A stretch of DNA of 64,000 nt from Anisodus tanguticus. Taxonomy: Eukaryota; Streptophyta; Magnoliopsida; Solanales; Solanaceae. Below are positions 23,256 through 35,113 of this stretch, in pieces. The notes under the pieces were generated by a model. That model made no database searches and was not told the DNA's origin. It saw only the letters and a program-made list of their open reading frames with translations. Position 1 is the first letter of the stretch, and each line of letters begins with the position of its first letter. Where the stretch lies: positions 16,846,615-16,910,614 of the forward strand of contig CM067546.1 of the NCBI GenBank assembly GCA_034509755.1. Reading direction: 5' to 3'. Both the position numbers and the translations under genes were made by a program.

Positions 23256-23830
23256 TTCTTTACAGCGTCATTTTCTGAAAATCAACTTGGACGCCTTCGC
23301 CTAAAATCACATGGTCTATGAATGCTACTGACTTTAGCCAAAATTCACACTTGGAAAATTTCGCATAGAGCTTGCGGTCCTGAAGTGTCCGCAACACTAT
23401 TCTGAGATGTTTTGCATGATCAGCCTTGCTACGAAAATATACTAGAATATCATCAATGAAGACAATGACGAAAAGATCGAGATAAGGTTTAAAGACCCTG
23501 TTTATAAGATCCATGAAAGCAGTTGGTGCATTCGTCAGTCTGAACGACATGACATAAAATTCAAAATGACTATAGCGAGTTCTGAAAGCGATTTTTGGAA
23601 TGTCAACTTCCTTAGCCTTACGCTAGTAGTACCCTAATCTGAGATCAATCTTGGAATAACACCGAGAACCTTGAAGTTGATCGAATAAGTCATCAATTCT
23701 GGGAAGAGGATACTTATTCTTAATGGTGACCTTGTTCAATTGTCGGTAGTCAATGCACATACGCAGAGACTCATCCTTTTTTCGAACAAACAAGACTGGT
23801 GCACCCCAAGGTTAGACACTTGGTCCAATG
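23256..23830 (-). pseudogene. gypsy reverse transcriptase
   Basis: Minus strand shows PWGAPVLFVRKKDESLRMCIDYRQ and YPLPRIDDLFDQLQGSRCYSKIDLR in one frame, then stops, then MSFRLTNAPTAFMDLINRVF and VIVFIDDILVYFRSK. FIDDIL is the YxDD-type catalytic box and is intact. The thumb continues as LYAKFSKCEFWLKSV. Domain order and spacing match full-length RTs, but stops near 23610-23630 and a shift at about 23258 split it. Confidence 0.88.
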
Positions 23831-24490
23831 AATCCCTTATCAAAGAGATCTTTCAACTGGGATTTTAATTTCTTTATCTCTGCTGCAGCGATTCTGAATG
23901 AAAGAATATATATCATCTTGGTGCCGGGAAGTAAATCAATTTTAAAGTCAATCTCCCTATCGAGAGAAACTCCGAGAAGATCTTCACGAAATACTTCTGG
24001 AAACTCATTGAGAACTGGCACGAACTGAAGAGTTGGGGTCTGGGTATCTGCATCCCTGACCCGAATTTGATGGTAAATATACCCCTTGAATATCATCTCT
24101 CTAGATTTAAGATAGTAAATAAACCTACCTATGAGTGTTACTGCATCACCCTTCCATTCTATGATTGCTTCATCGGGAAATTTGAAACTAACAATTTTGG
24201 TTCTAAAACCTATTATGGCATAACATGAAGACAACCAATCCATACCCATGATTACATCAAAGTCTACCATTTCCAACTCTACCAAGTCGGCTACTGTAAT
24301 ACGGTGATAGACTTTAACTGGACAATCCCTATATACTCGTCTTGATATAACTGACTCTCCAACTAGAGTGGATACTTCAAAGGATTCATTCAACTTTTCG
24401 GGTTCTATCCCAAATTGCTTGGCAATGAATAGTGTTACATATGACATAGTGGATCAATGATCCATAAGGGCATAAATGTTAAAAGTGAAA
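23812..24490 (-). pseudogene. gypsy aspartic protease and N-terminal RT linker
   Basis: Minus frame from SYVTLFIAKQFGIEPEKL through DFDVIMGMDWLSSCYA to PVLNEFPEVFREDLLGV and KGFIGPSV. Family proteases start this block with ALIDPGSTLSYVT; here the matching codons just upstream (near 24450) read MDH-stop-ST, so the active-site loop is hit by a stop. The downstream part leads into the RT fingers. Confidence 0.85.
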
Positions 24491-25760
24491 ATGGTTAGTA
24501 TACGTGTGACCACATCTGCACGAGCCTCTGTATCCTGACGATGTGTTAGTGCATACAAGCGGTTTGGACTCATGTATGGTTACCGGACATAGCTGGACCA
24601 CGCCTTGATTGGGCCTAAGAAGTTCGATGGAATTCTGAATTTATGGACTGAGCCACATTACCTCCTGTACCGTGCCTCACTAATGGAAAGTCTCTATGAA
24701 AGTGACCTCGTTGTCCACACCCATAATAGATATCCATACCTAGTGACACTCTCCTAGGCGCCTCTTACCATACTTACCACAAACTGGATTGCTAAAGGTA
24801 TCTTGGAACACACTGGCCTGTGACTAGGAGCCTGATGCTCTGAAGTTCTGCCTCTTTTGATCATTCCTGAACTTAGGGAATAGGGCACTAGCTGAAGATA
24901 GAGAAGGTCCTAATGACCTGTTTTTAAAGAATTGTCTGCCTATACCTCCTCATGACGGAAGTTACTTGAAGACTTATCTCTTATATTAACCTCCCTATCT
25001 TTCTCCTTCTGTAACACTTCATCTTCCTTCATTATCCTCTCATTACCTCATACGAAAGCAACCATCTTAGTAATAGTCATTTTCTTATTTTGGTCAAAAA
25101 TATTAGCAGCATCAAACAACTGGGGATTAAGACCCCACACGAAATGCCTAACTCTAGCCCTCATGTCTGGAACCATGTGTGGAGCATATTTGGCCAAAGA
25201 AACAAAGTGAAAGTTGTACTCATGCATACTCCTACCATTTTGCTTGAGCTTCTTAAATTTAATGGCCTTTGCCTCCCTGACCTCTATTGGCAGAAAATGT
25301 TCTATGAAAGCATTTGCAAACTCATCCCAAGTTGCAGGAGATACATTTTCCCCTCGGGACCGTTCCCATGACTCATACCAGATATTAGCAACATCTTGCA
25401 CCTAATAAGATCCCAACTCTGCTGCCTCTATCTAAGTAGCATGCATAACATAAAAGATCTTTTGAAGCCCGTCAATGAAATTTTGTGGATCCTCTGTCTT
25501 GGTAGACCATGTGAACACTAGAGGGTGCATGCGCAGAAATTCCTAAGTCCTGAAACTGGATGACTCTCTACTAGCACCTATACTTAGAATCATTCCCTAA
25601 CATTTGGCTTGTGCAACCACAATCTGGGTGAGCAACTGAATAACTCCCTAACATCTGGGTCAATGGAACTGGGCGGTGGAATTAGAGTACGAACCTCCAC
25701 AGGCCCCCTAGTGTCGAGTGGGGGTGTTGTTCCCACATTGGCTACCTGAGCTTGAGTGTT
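24480..25760 (-). pseudogene. gypsy gag (retrotrans_gag domain), broken
   Basis: The best preserved part is 25401-25048 on minus: ANIWYESWERSRG, WDEFANAFIEHFLP, REAKAIKFKKLKQ, MHEYNFHFVSLAKYAPHMV and MRARVRHFVWGLNPQL. This is the Retrotrans_gag capsid domain in normal order. Upstream and downstream pieces (including the expected zinc-knuckle region near 24700) are interrupted by stops and shifts. Gag normally forms the virus-like particle; this copy cannot. Confidence 0.85.
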
Positions 25761-25944
25761 CTCCTCCTGAGCAGCATTATCAGCAGCTCTCTAGCTAGTA
25801 GCTAAAGTCCTCTAGGTGTACTTTTTTTGAAATACGTAATACGCACGAGTTAGAAGAATGTCCTTAAGGTATAGATCTAACTGCACGATCTAGAGTATGA
25901 AAGAAGTGAGACAATCAAAGATGTCTTGGTGGTAAACTATTGAC

Positions 25945-25984
25945 ATGTGTGGGCGACACACACACATAAGAGAGACCCTACTGG
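25945..25984 (-). ncRNA. Leader hairpin of the 18.9-27.9 kb element
   Basis: On minus, CCAGTAGGGTCTCT is followed by ATGTGTG (25967-25961) and its complement CACACAT (25951-25945) around a 9-nt loop. Position relative to the PBS is as in the other three elements. Confidence 0.45.
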
Positions 25985-26021
25985 ACACAGTTTTATAGAC
26001 TCCCTAAGATACTTGATCCTA

Positions 26022-26035
26022 GGCTCTGATACCAA
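26022..26035 (-). other. Primer binding site (initiator Met-tRNA type)
   Basis: Minus strand TTGGTATCAGAGCC, a perfect match to the usual plant Met-tRNA PBS, four bases inside the 5' LTR end. It primes minus-strand cDNA synthesis in the virus-like particle. Confidence 0.9.
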
Positions 26036-26039
26036 GTTT

Positions 26040-27915
26040 TATAATGCCTCGAACCATGGCCTGAGCGAAACACCACACTCATTGCCTGACTGCATGTGAC
26101 CGAGCAAATCACATGGCTTGCTGAATCAACATGGGTACCAAAACATACAATAGTAATGAATTAAAACATGTAAAACATAATACTGTAATTATAGTCTGAA
26201 AATATATTACAGAAATTGTCTGAAAACATGATAAGTTTGAATAACTGAATGACTGCCATGACATGCTAAACTAGTCTATAAAACCTCTGGATATGAGTTT
26301 GACTTCTAAAACTGTTTACCAGGACAAAACCCTGGCATAACCTCTACTATAAAGCATGACACATAAATAAATAAATATATAAATAAAGATGACACCCCGA
26401 AAGAGATGAGGCTCACCAATAGCAGATACTGACAAAGTCCTAGCATGCAGATCCGTCATCCTAAAACTCAGTACCTACACTGTGAAGTGCAGGCCTCAAG
26501 AAAAGGGACATTAGAATATTTGAATTGTACTGTATGTAAAGCAACTGAAAGAATAAGCAATCACATGAAATAATAGGAACATGAAATTGAAACTGAACAA
26601 TGAGCATGAACATGATCTAAGCATGATGTCTGATCTCTGCCTGGTCATCTAAGCCATCACGTACCTTGATGGGGTAGGAGACATAAACATGACATAATGG
26701 ATTCAATAATCCCATAAAAGGTTAACATGAAGGAATCATACTTTGGGTGGAGCGATCCTTATCTTACACTGGCAACGTAGTTTCAGGTTGTCTGAGCCTT
26801 CTTGGTAATTTGTGCAACTACCAAAACATGAACATGACTATAGTTAGCTTGTAAGCCTATGAATTTCATGAAAACAACTTTTAAAACATAGTTTGTAATT
26901 ATAATTTAGCATGTGAATAGATCTACAATATAACATGTATAAATCATGGAAAACATGTATAATTTCATGGATTGAGTTACAATTATTCATGACTTGAAAT
27001 TTAAGAACTCATGGAATTCAAACATGTGTTCATGGATTACAGACAGTTTCAGGACAATCATAATGGTATATCATGAATACAATTAATGATGACAAGATAT
27101 AACATGAAATATAATTATACAAGATATGATCATCATGAACTTGAGCAAAACTCTAGGTATGAGGAAATTTATGTTTCATGGATTACAAATAGTGTGGGGA
27201 AGAAATAGGATATTTTCACATGTGTATAGAATCTTTACATACCTTAATTTCTTTAAAACTTGTAATAAAAATTTGAACTTTGAAGATGAAACCCAAAGCC
27301 TAAACTTTAATCTCTTGGGTTGGGTTTTCTTGAAAACTCTAGGTTAAAAAGCAATGATTTCACTTAGGAATTCAGTATACTTGATTAGAATCGCGTGAAA
27401 TACATATAAATGACTTACCTTCAGTTATGAGAAGGGATTGAAAAAATAAAAAAACTGATTTTTAGAACTAAGTCTGTCATTTATACTATTCAGTCCGTCA
27501 GAGGTTTTACGACCGTATTTTACAGTCCATAACTTTTTCTATGGTCCGAGTATGGAACGTATAATTATGTACGATTAGGGGTACGGACCGTACAATTTTG
27601 TACAGTCCATAAAAAATGGCCGTCACCCAAGTACAACTAACCAATGACTGCCAAAGCTGGGGGGAACCTTACGGTACAAAATGATGGTCTGTATAATGTT
27701 ATACGATTCGAATAATCCTATCGTACATCATCAATTCGACAGTTATTTGTACGGTCACTTTTTACAATCGATAATTTTTTCTACGGGTTGTATATTTCTG
27801 GCGTAAAATAGGATATACAGAACTGAAACTGGGTTTTCAACTTTGACTCTCCGTCTTGGTTTCCTAAACCCCTGAATCATGATCATGGCTTAGTTTGAAG
27901 GTACGTGGTGTTACA
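26040..27915 (-). repeat. 5' LTR of the minus-strand gypsy element
   Basis: On minus it begins TGTAACACCACG (27915) and ends ...GGTTCGAGGCATTATA (26040), directly before the PBS. It carries an ATAA-type tetranucleotide tract near 26362-26384 and an array of ACGGTCCGTAC-like words at about 27480-27790. Confidence 0.85.
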
Positions 27916-27920
27916 GGTAG

Positions 27921-28032
27921 GACGGTTTAGAGGGGCGGGGGACAGGGAAGGGATCAGGGGTCGTTTCTCGTTATCCCAGACCGGTAATGTCCTGGTACGA
28001 GCCCGGTATCTCACCAGACTTTATTTCAAAAA
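27921..28032. other. G-rich spacer
   Basis: Short non-coding stretch with a G-rich beginning (GAGGGGCGGGGGACAGGG). No gene seen. Confidence 0.5.
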
Positions 28033-28152
28033 TTTACAACAACACACCTAGTATAATCCCACAAGTGGGGTCTGGGGAAGATAATGTATTCGCATACATT
28101 ACCCCTACCTTGGGAGATATAGAGGTTGTTTTTTATAGACCTTGGCTCAAGA
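28033..28152 (-). mobile_element. Solanaceae-type SINE 3' region, minus strand
   Basis: Reverse complement shows GAGCCAAGGTCTATAAAA, the AACAACCTC block, the GGGGTAATG...GCGAATACAT block, CCCCACTTGTGGGATTATAC and a GTTGTTG end. It is the same family as the intron copy at 15772-15893, in the opposite direction. Confidence 0.75.
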
Positions 28153-28257
28153 AAAATCATATCAAAGTTGTATGAAAAAGAAATAATATAAGTGAAGAAG
28201 CCACGACAAAATACTAAAGTATTTTGAAAAAAAAAAATAGTAACTACAGCAAAATAA

Positions 28258-28492
28258 TACTCCCTCCGTTTCAAAATGTTTGTCTGGTATTGACTTGCCA
28301 TTGAGTTTAAGAAAGTAAATAAGACTTTTGAATCTTGTGGTTGTTAACTAATATATGTAATATCCTTTAATTTTTTGGTCTTAAATAGGCCATGTGGAAA
28401 GTTTGAATAAAAGAGTTTCTAAAAAAAGAAAGAGGTTTTTTTTAATGGACTAAAAAGAAAAGTAAGATAAATATTTTGAAACGGAGGGAGTA
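28258..28492. mobile_element. Stowaway-type MITE with TA duplication
   Basis: Terminal inverted repeats CTCCCTCCGTTTCAAAAT (28260 on) and ATTTTGAAACGGAGGGAG (ending 28490), flanked by TA at 28258-28259 and 28491-28492; 231 bp without coding capacity. These ends and the TA target are diagnostic of Stowaway elements mobilised by Tc1/mariner transposases. Confidence 0.95.
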
Positions 28493-28606
28493 CTATAATC
28501 GATGACAAGACACAATAGATAATAATAGAAATCGAAGAATAAAAAATGACAAGACTAATATTACGACTACTAGTATGGAAGGATAAGTGAGACAATGCTC
28601 AAGTAC

Positions 28607-29461
28607 TTACTAGCCTTCTACCCTAATTCGTCTCCTCCATAGACGTTTACCTAAGGTCGTGTCCTTGGTAAGATGAATTTTCACCACGTCCTATCTAATC
28701 ATCTCTCTCTTATGTCACCCTAACTTAGGAGAGGAGTCCCATATCGGCAAAACACATGAGAGATACTAAACATATAAGTAAGCAGGCCTTACACCCTTGT
28801 GACGCATTTTAAAATCATGCAAGTCTAGGCTCAAAATGGACAATATCACTAGTGGGTTGGGCTGTTACAGATGGTATCAGAGCCACTCTCGTATTAGCCT
28901 TGTCGATAGTGGGTCAGAATTCAACTAAGCTTAGGCAAATCCCAGGTAGGTGGGGCAAACCTTAGTGTTAAGTCTAGGAAAAATTCATGTGGTAGGGCAA
29001 ATCATAGTCAGGACGCTGAGTCCATTAGAGGGGTTGTATGTGACATCCTAGCTTAAATGAGTCCCACATCGGCAAAACACAAAAGAGATGCTCAATATAT
29101 AAGTAAGCAGACCTTACACCGTAGTGACACATTTTAATGTCGTGCATGTCTAGGCCTAAAATGAACAATATCACTAGCGGGATAGGCTATTACAACTACA
29201 ATACCTATTCATCCTACCTCTACCTCTCCTGAAATCATCCATACCCAACCTCTCACACCTCTGCACTGAGGCATCTACGCATCTACACATCTATTCTTCA
29301 CATGTTTGAACCATCTCAGCCTCACTTTCTGCATCTTATCCTCCATCGAGGCCACTCTCACCTTGTCCTGGATATCTTCATTTCTAATTCTAACTCTCCT
29401 ATTAAGTCCGCACATCCATCTCACTATCCTTATTTCTGCAGCTTTAATCACAATATTGAGG
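28607..29461 (-). pseudogene. RTE-type LINE, C-terminal end of RT protein, split by a TRIM
   Basis: Minus strand 29450-29340 reads AEIRIVRWMCG, RIRNEDIQDKVRVASMEDKM and RLRWFKHVKNR, the well-known C-terminal block of plant RTE LINE proteins. After the TRIM (28713-29194) it continues with a MIR-stop-DVVKIHLTKDTTL and RLWRRRIRVEG end at 28700-28610. The stop in MIRQD is a TAG where the family has CAG. The 5' side is cut at about 29461 by the LTR that follows. Confidence 0.8.
28713..29194 (+). mobile_element. TRIM (terminal-repeat retrotransposon in miniature)
   Basis: Two direct repeats of 157 and 156 bp (28713-28869 and 29039-29194) begin TGT and end TTACA. Right after the first lies the PBS TGGTATCAGAGCC (28872-28884). 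Before the second is a purine-rich ATTAGAGGGGTTGTA (29024-29038). The internal part is 169 bp with no coding capacity. Total 482 bp. Such elements depend on enzymes from autonomous LTR elements. No clean target duplication is visible (TCTTA versus ACTAC). Confidence 0.9.
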
Positions 29462-31362
29462 GGTATTATGTGTGTTTGGGTGTCCCACTCTGCCCATTAT
29501 GATGAACGGTTGACTGAGTACCGGTGTTGAACTGTGATGATGTGTAGATTTGGTGAACCAATCTCGTATTAGTTCTAACTGATGTTTATTTGTGCTTGTT
29601 GCCATATGTGGGCATGTCACCATGTTTGCTATTGTTGTTACTCATCACACATGCTTTCGTTATGATATCCTGATTTGACTTGGATTTGCTTATGTGTTAT
29701 TGAACTCTTGAAAGCATGTGTATAACTTCTCTATACTTGATTACATCTCATCATATCATGATATCTTACCTTGTATTATCATTGCAAACATACACTTATG
29801 GTTCTGTGATACTAATATGAGAGTGGTATGGATATGCTGTGGGTACAAGAGGCTGGAAAAGTAAGAACACTTATGAGATTATGGCAACATTGAGGTGATG
29901 ATAATACAGATGGATCGCGTTACACGCTGTAACATATATTGATATGCGGGGATCAGCGTTGCACAACTGCAACATGATATATTTTAGATAGATAAGTTTG
30001 GGGCTCTAACTAGATTCATGTGTGGAATTTCGACTGGCTAGAAGCGGTATATGTACTTCGCGGGTCCCTCATATGTGTACGATCATAATTAAACTTTGAT
30101 GTACTGTATATCAATTGAGAAAGGTACTTTGCATATGAATTGCATCTTCATCCTTGCATCCATATCATACATATTCATACCATATCATTGTCAGCCTATG
30201 TTTGTGTTCGCAATTGGGTGATTTTATAACTTAACTGGATTCTTAAATCAAAGGATTATATTTGTTACTTGATTCTTGGATTGATCATGGGTGTTTATAT
30301 GAGGAAATAGATGGTGGCTTCTTGTAGATTTGTTGTATGGATATTTGTCATTAGTTGGTACTCCTTGATATGCTTGTCGTTCAATTGGGAAAAGGGTGAT
30401 GTTGCTCAGTGGTGGTTGTATCATTTGATAGGGAGTTTAGTACACGAAAGGGTATCTTGCGTGCTAATTAGGGATGTATTCGCTTAAGTATGAGATTAAG
30501 GGTAATGATTGTAAATAACGTGGTTCAATCTAATGGTTATGATTAAGGGTTTAGACGTAGTAAGGTAAAGGATTATGGTATAAATTGCTTGTTGTGTCAA
30601 TTGTTATAATGAGTCGACATTGAAATTGGTATTATTGGGCCTATTTGGGAGTTTAGGTGACTTCTAGCACTTGTTCCTTAAATGTGATTTTGTTCTCCAT
30701 CACGTACTAGTGTCGGTAATAATATGACTTGAACAACTTAGTGCAATTATTGTCAATTTGTGATGAGAGTCTTGATAAGGTAAGTCTTACATGTTCATAA
30801 ACTTTATGTGAATATGATGTCTTAGTACTTATGTAAACCTTAACGTATTCGGTATAACTTAGTAGAATTATTAGACTGCTAGTGATGGGTTATGTGGGTC
30901 AACTTGGTATTTATTTTTTATTATGTATTTCTGTCATTATCGGCCTATGATGTTTATGGGGGTACATTATGTACTTATGCTACACTTGCTGCATCATTTT
31001 TGGATGTACGTTTTGGTCTATCAGGTTGCAGATTGGAGCACATGGAGCTGAGGCAGACTATCTTAGCCGGTGGCCTTGGTTTATATCTTATGTAACTGTT
31101 TTCTTCATTCGGATAGTGTTGTATTTTTCCGCATTTTGAAGTTGTATATTAGAGTCCTTGTATGAGTCAGACCAGGTTCTAGGGATGAAAAATTATTGTA
31201 CAGATTCATTGTTCTTACGCTTTTATGGAATTCCTTACGATTGTAACTTATTTTCTTCCGTATTTACTTAAAACTCTTTAAAAGCTATTTTTGGGAAATT
31301 AGTTCACCTACTGGGGGGATTGTGTAGGTGCCACCACGATGCCCGTAATTTGGGTTGTGAAA
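29462..31362 (+). repeat. 5' LTR (left-truncated) of a gag-pol-free LTR element
   Basis: It aligns along its length with 36172-38076 (shared GGGTATTA...GTGTTTGGG start, ...GTAGGTGCCACCACGA end) at roughly 90 percent by eye. It stops at ...TTGGGTTGTGAAA before a Met-type PBS. The first ~1 kb of the LTR, present in the right copy, is missing; the left edge abuts the RTE LINE. Confidence 0.8.
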
Positions 31363-31365
31363 AAG

Positions 31366-31379
31366 TTGGTATCAGAGCT
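31366..31379 (+). other. Primer binding site of the gag-pol-free element
   Basis: TTGGTATCAGAGCT four bases after the LTR end; matches the initiator Met-tRNA type at all but the last base. TAGTAGAGTCT follows at 31417-31427, as in the other elements' leaders. Confidence 0.85.
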
Positions 31380-34300
31380 CTAGGTTCACTGGTCTCACGA
31401 ATATAAGGACATTTTGTAGTAGAGTCTCGCGGATTGGTATGATGACGTCCGTATCCATCCTCGAAAGGCTATGAAGCATTTTAGGAATTAGTCCATTCTT
31501 TCACTCCTATCGTGCCTACTCATTTATATTTTATACTTTGTTGACTCAAATTGGTATCTAGGATATTTCAATTGGTATCTGGTCATATGTGTAATTGTAT
31601 CTGAGGGCTAACGCAAAATGTAGAAGTTGTAATTTTGATTTCCTATTCTGGTTCAGGGGTTCCGCCCTAGTGAACTTAATTCTGCACCTGCGGGTCCACA
31701 CCAGCGAATGGTGGGCTGCAGGAGCAATTCCTTGCTTTGATAATGTAGAAGCATTTCCCACCGTGGCAAATCCGATCTTGCGTAACATCTTCCCCCGTAA
31801 CAAAAATCTATGCCATCTTTGAAAACCCGCCCCTGTGAGATCTCTACTGCCGAAGCGAGTCTGCCTTAGCAGAAACCTTCTCCGCCCCAGCGGAATCACT
31901 GGGTAGAAAAAGAGAGTTCTATCTCTTTTTTGAGACTTTACACCTATGTAATGACAATATGTACCATAACCAATTATACCAAGCAAAAACCAGCAAGAAA
32001 TTTTAGATAGCCAAATACTCAATATCTGATAATGTCTACCAAACAAAGATGAGAAATTAGCTTTGAACATCCCAAATCATCCAAACATTCACCGAGCCAA
32101 AGAAAAAGAAAATAAAGGCAATAAAGCCAAAACAAATTATCCAACACATCCAACAAACACCAGAAAAAGAAACAAACTTTTTTAAACAAGTCCAAGACGG
32201 GCTAACCACAAATACAAAAGAACGGACTCAATGCTGTCTCCTCGAGCTGGCCACATCATGACCTCCCTCAGTGCTACTGCTGATATCATCCGCCCTGTGC
32301 AAGAAGGAGTAGTCCTTATCATCGTGCTAATCCTCCACTGATAGGGGGTCCTTGAAATCCAAGTGTTTGAACAAACCCATAATGCCTTTCCACACTTTTA
32401 TGAGAAGATTGCCATGGGATTTGTTTCTCTTATTCTCTTTATTAAATTTCATGCAGAGGTTACCATGGTCCGTGGCCAAACCCTTATATGCCATCTCTAG
32501 TGCACCAATCGAGGTCTATAGAACCTTATGCGACTCAAGATATTATTTTATTTCCTTGCGGGAGAAGTAGTCAACATGATCACTCGAAGAACTAGCCTTG
32601 ACAGAAGGTGTAGGAAGTTCAGCAATCAAGTCCTTAATCTCATGTAACTGTGAACCCGTAGCACCAAGTGGCCTCTGTGGTCGCGGCTGTGAATATGAAT
32701 ATGACCCATCATCGGTACCCTCACCACTCACATTCAGGTCTACCCTTCTCTTCTTTCCTTTCACTAGTATGCCCTACCCTGGAACTCTCAGAGGGTGGAA
32801 TAGCCTCTCAGGACTTCTCTAGCCAGTATTAGGCTTGAACGTCGCACCCACTTCCGGCATAGCTCGGTAATAGAAGAAAGGAATTTCAAAGTTGACCCTC
32901 CCTTGGATAAATGACCTTCTACTCTTGAATGATGTGATAAACCACATTCACTAAAACCCCATTAATAATGCATGCCATCATGATAGCGCGGATGTAATTG
33001 CAGTCAGACTTGTTACTAAAAGGTCTCACCCTGCTGACGATAATACTATGACATATTTTTGCCTTGGCTGTGAAGTAGTCATTTGTGATCACCGATTTCT
33101 TCTTGGTCAAAGTAATCTTGTTTCTGTCCTCCTCTGCCACCAGTTGTGCCACTAGCCACTCTCCATTTCCATACTCTTCTTTACCCTTCATGAGCTCAGG
33201 TGGGTGGTTAGGCAACCCATAAAGATCATTAATCACTTTGGCCCCCTATTGGTACCATTTCCCCCTAAATCATTATAACCTGATTTGGATCATACAACCT
33301 TACATTCTTCAAGTTTGCGTAAAACTCTCTTACCCAATCCTTGTTGGATTTGCAAGGTGCTGAAGCAAAGCACATCCAACCTTTTTGAGTTAGTCGGGTA
33401 CAAAAATCGGGAAGGAACTCTTCCACACCTATCAAGTTTATGCCTCTTTCCTTTAGTAACTTTTTTTCTCAAATCCTCAAAGTAATGGTTCTGGCAGTCC
33501 TAAGACATGAATCAAAATGCATCATAGTCACCCAATGGATCCTCATTGATAAGTCCGTATTGTTGAGTGATATTTTCCATTATTTTGATCTGTTATAGCT
33601 GCAATTACCAAGTTTATGTCAGTTCAGTGATGGAAGTATATGTACCATGATATTACGTGTCTAATGAGCTAAAGAAACTGATTAAATTTGACTCAAGTAG
33701 GTTTGTGCATAACTACTATTTTGACTCTGCTACTGTGATATTTCTACTAGACCGAATCCGCCCCAGCGAGGAGTGTGTCCGCTTCGGCGGAAATATTGTA
33801 ATTCCCTTCTTTTTCGCTCCAGCGAGCCCTTTTTTTCATAGCAGATCGCCCTAGCATAAAAAGCATCCACTAGAGCGAGATCGTCGTCCTAGACAACCAT
33901 CGGAAAAAAATCACAATTTTACCCTATTTTGCCCAGAAAAGTCCTTTCTTTAATTAGTGTGTGTGTACGTGGTGTGTAAAGTCCTATAATGACCATATTT
34001 AACCCGATATGTAAGTCTATTATCATTACCAACCCCACCCCAAAAATTTCCATATTTTATCTAATATCTCCACCACTACCATGCTTCTACCCTAGTATTG
34101 AAAGCCATAAGTATGTAGTATGAGGTTTTTAACACTTACCAAAGAAAGAGTTGAGTGGCGAGAGTCAAGAGCGAGCTCCGATAGTCTTGGAAAGTGTGCT
34201 GCCATCGGGTTGGCACCGACGAGTCGGTGGAAGAGCGAGGCAGGGGGTATGGAGAAAGGTGATGGGTGTGAGTGAGAGTGTGAATTGTGTAGGTAGGGCT

Positions 34301-35113
34301 TTTGGGACTGTTTTGAAATATAGCGGGGGAGAGGGAGTTGAAGTGGGTGTTAGAATTTCAAAGAGTTGGAGAAGTGAAGGGGAAGTAGGGGACCGATCTA
34401 TTTTGGGGGTAAGATTTTCAAAGTATGTTTCTTCCGCCAAAGCGAGCCTCGTCTTCGCCACAGCGGGTCCGCAAGAGCGGGTCAGTGTGTCGATCAAGCA
34501 AAGTTTTTATTTCCTAGTTGTTCGCTTCAGTGAACTAGATTTATGTGGGCGCGGAACCTCTCCAGCGTACCAAATGTCCGTCGTAGCAAAGTTCCTATTT
34601 TGAATTACAATGTATGTGACGTTATTCAGAAGCTGTAATTCTCTTACAGAGTATTGGTCCTATATATTTTTATGATAATTTCCCTCTCAAACATTATATA
34701 ACTCTTGTGAAGCGTCAGCTCCTACTATTACTTGAACCGTGCATTCCTTTATCGAGATTAATTAACGAGCCTACGAGGACAGACGATGTTATGAATTCGG
34801 TATTTCTAAATTCGATGATGTATGGTGAAGTACGATAATTTGACCAACGGCATGGTGCTATTTCACGAATGTTTGAAGTCAAAAGTTTCCACACAAATAT
34901 TTTTCCTATGATGCCAGTAATATTAGTGTTTCCCAATAGGTCTGTTTTAATTATCGATATCATAGGCTTTGTGTTGTGTGATGATGTTTTCCCTCCGCAT
35001 TATGCAAAATTGACAAAAGTACTTGTGAAACCAGGTTCTGAGCCTCATATATTGTTCCATTACTTTTCCACTATCTCTGTTCGAAGGCGAACATTCATTT
35101 AATCGGTATCTGG
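31380..35113 (+). mobile_element. Internal region of a non-autonomous LTR element (no gag-pol)
   Basis: 3.7 kb between two matching LTRs with no gag, PR, RT, RNase H or IN motif on either strand. It holds a 'putative plant transposon protein' pseudogene on the minus strand (32240-33560). Clusters of GC-rich words such as CCGCCCCAGCG and CGCTTCGGCGG are at 31680-31900, 33750-33870 and 34430-34570. No convincing polypurine tract precedes 35114, so the element may be rearranged. The open frame 34151-34603 and its minus shadow have no family match I know. Confidence 0.6.
32240..33560 (-). pseudogene. Putative plant transposon protein domain, frameshifted, antisense within LTR element
   Basis: Minus-strand pieces in order: RCGRVPSRFLYPTNSKRLDV; then in another frame REFYANLKNVRLYDPNQVIM (REFYAN at 33330-33313); then INDLYGLPNHPPELM; EEYGNGEWLVAQLV; RVRPFSNKSDCNYIRAIMMA and CIINGVLVNV. 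The REFYAN, YGLP, 'RxxPxxNxxD...RA' and 'CIxxGxxxNV' phrases are those of the 'putative plant transposon protein' domain found in many Solanaceae and legume repeats. A one-base shift near 33335 and later stops break it. The basic KGKKRRVDLNVSGEG stretch (32764 on) would be its C-terminal linker. Its biochemical role is not known to me. Confidence 0.7.

Larger units (their letters stand above)
18929..27920 (-). mobile_element. Ty3/gypsy chromovirus-type (Del/Tekay-like) retrotransposon, structurally complete
   Basis: The element spans 18934-27915 in minus orientation: 5' LTR (26040-27915), PBS, gag, PR, RT, RNase H, IN, chromodomain-like tail, PPT, 3' LTR (18934-20900). Flanking GGTGG (18929-18933) and GGTAG (27916-27920) match at four of five bases and are read as the target duplication. 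The order PR-RT-RH-IN plus the C-terminal ILDRQIRKLRTNKVASVKVLWR block points to the chromovirus Del/Tekay lineage with long LTRs. Every coding segment has stops or frameshifts, so it is not autonomous now. Both LTRs are still over 1.8 kb and align throughout. Confidence 0.9.

Noticed and set aside
28708..29199. Target duplication of the TRIM
   Set aside because: Flanking TCTTA and ACTAC do not match.
31558..32070. 170-codon minus frame
   Set aside because: Runs through a GC-word cluster; the residues show no family signature.
34151..34603. 150-codon open frame in the gag-pol-free element, with a 110-codon minus shadow
   Set aside because: No recognised domain; lies partly on GC-rich word clusters that keep both strands open by chance. 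Left as unassigned.
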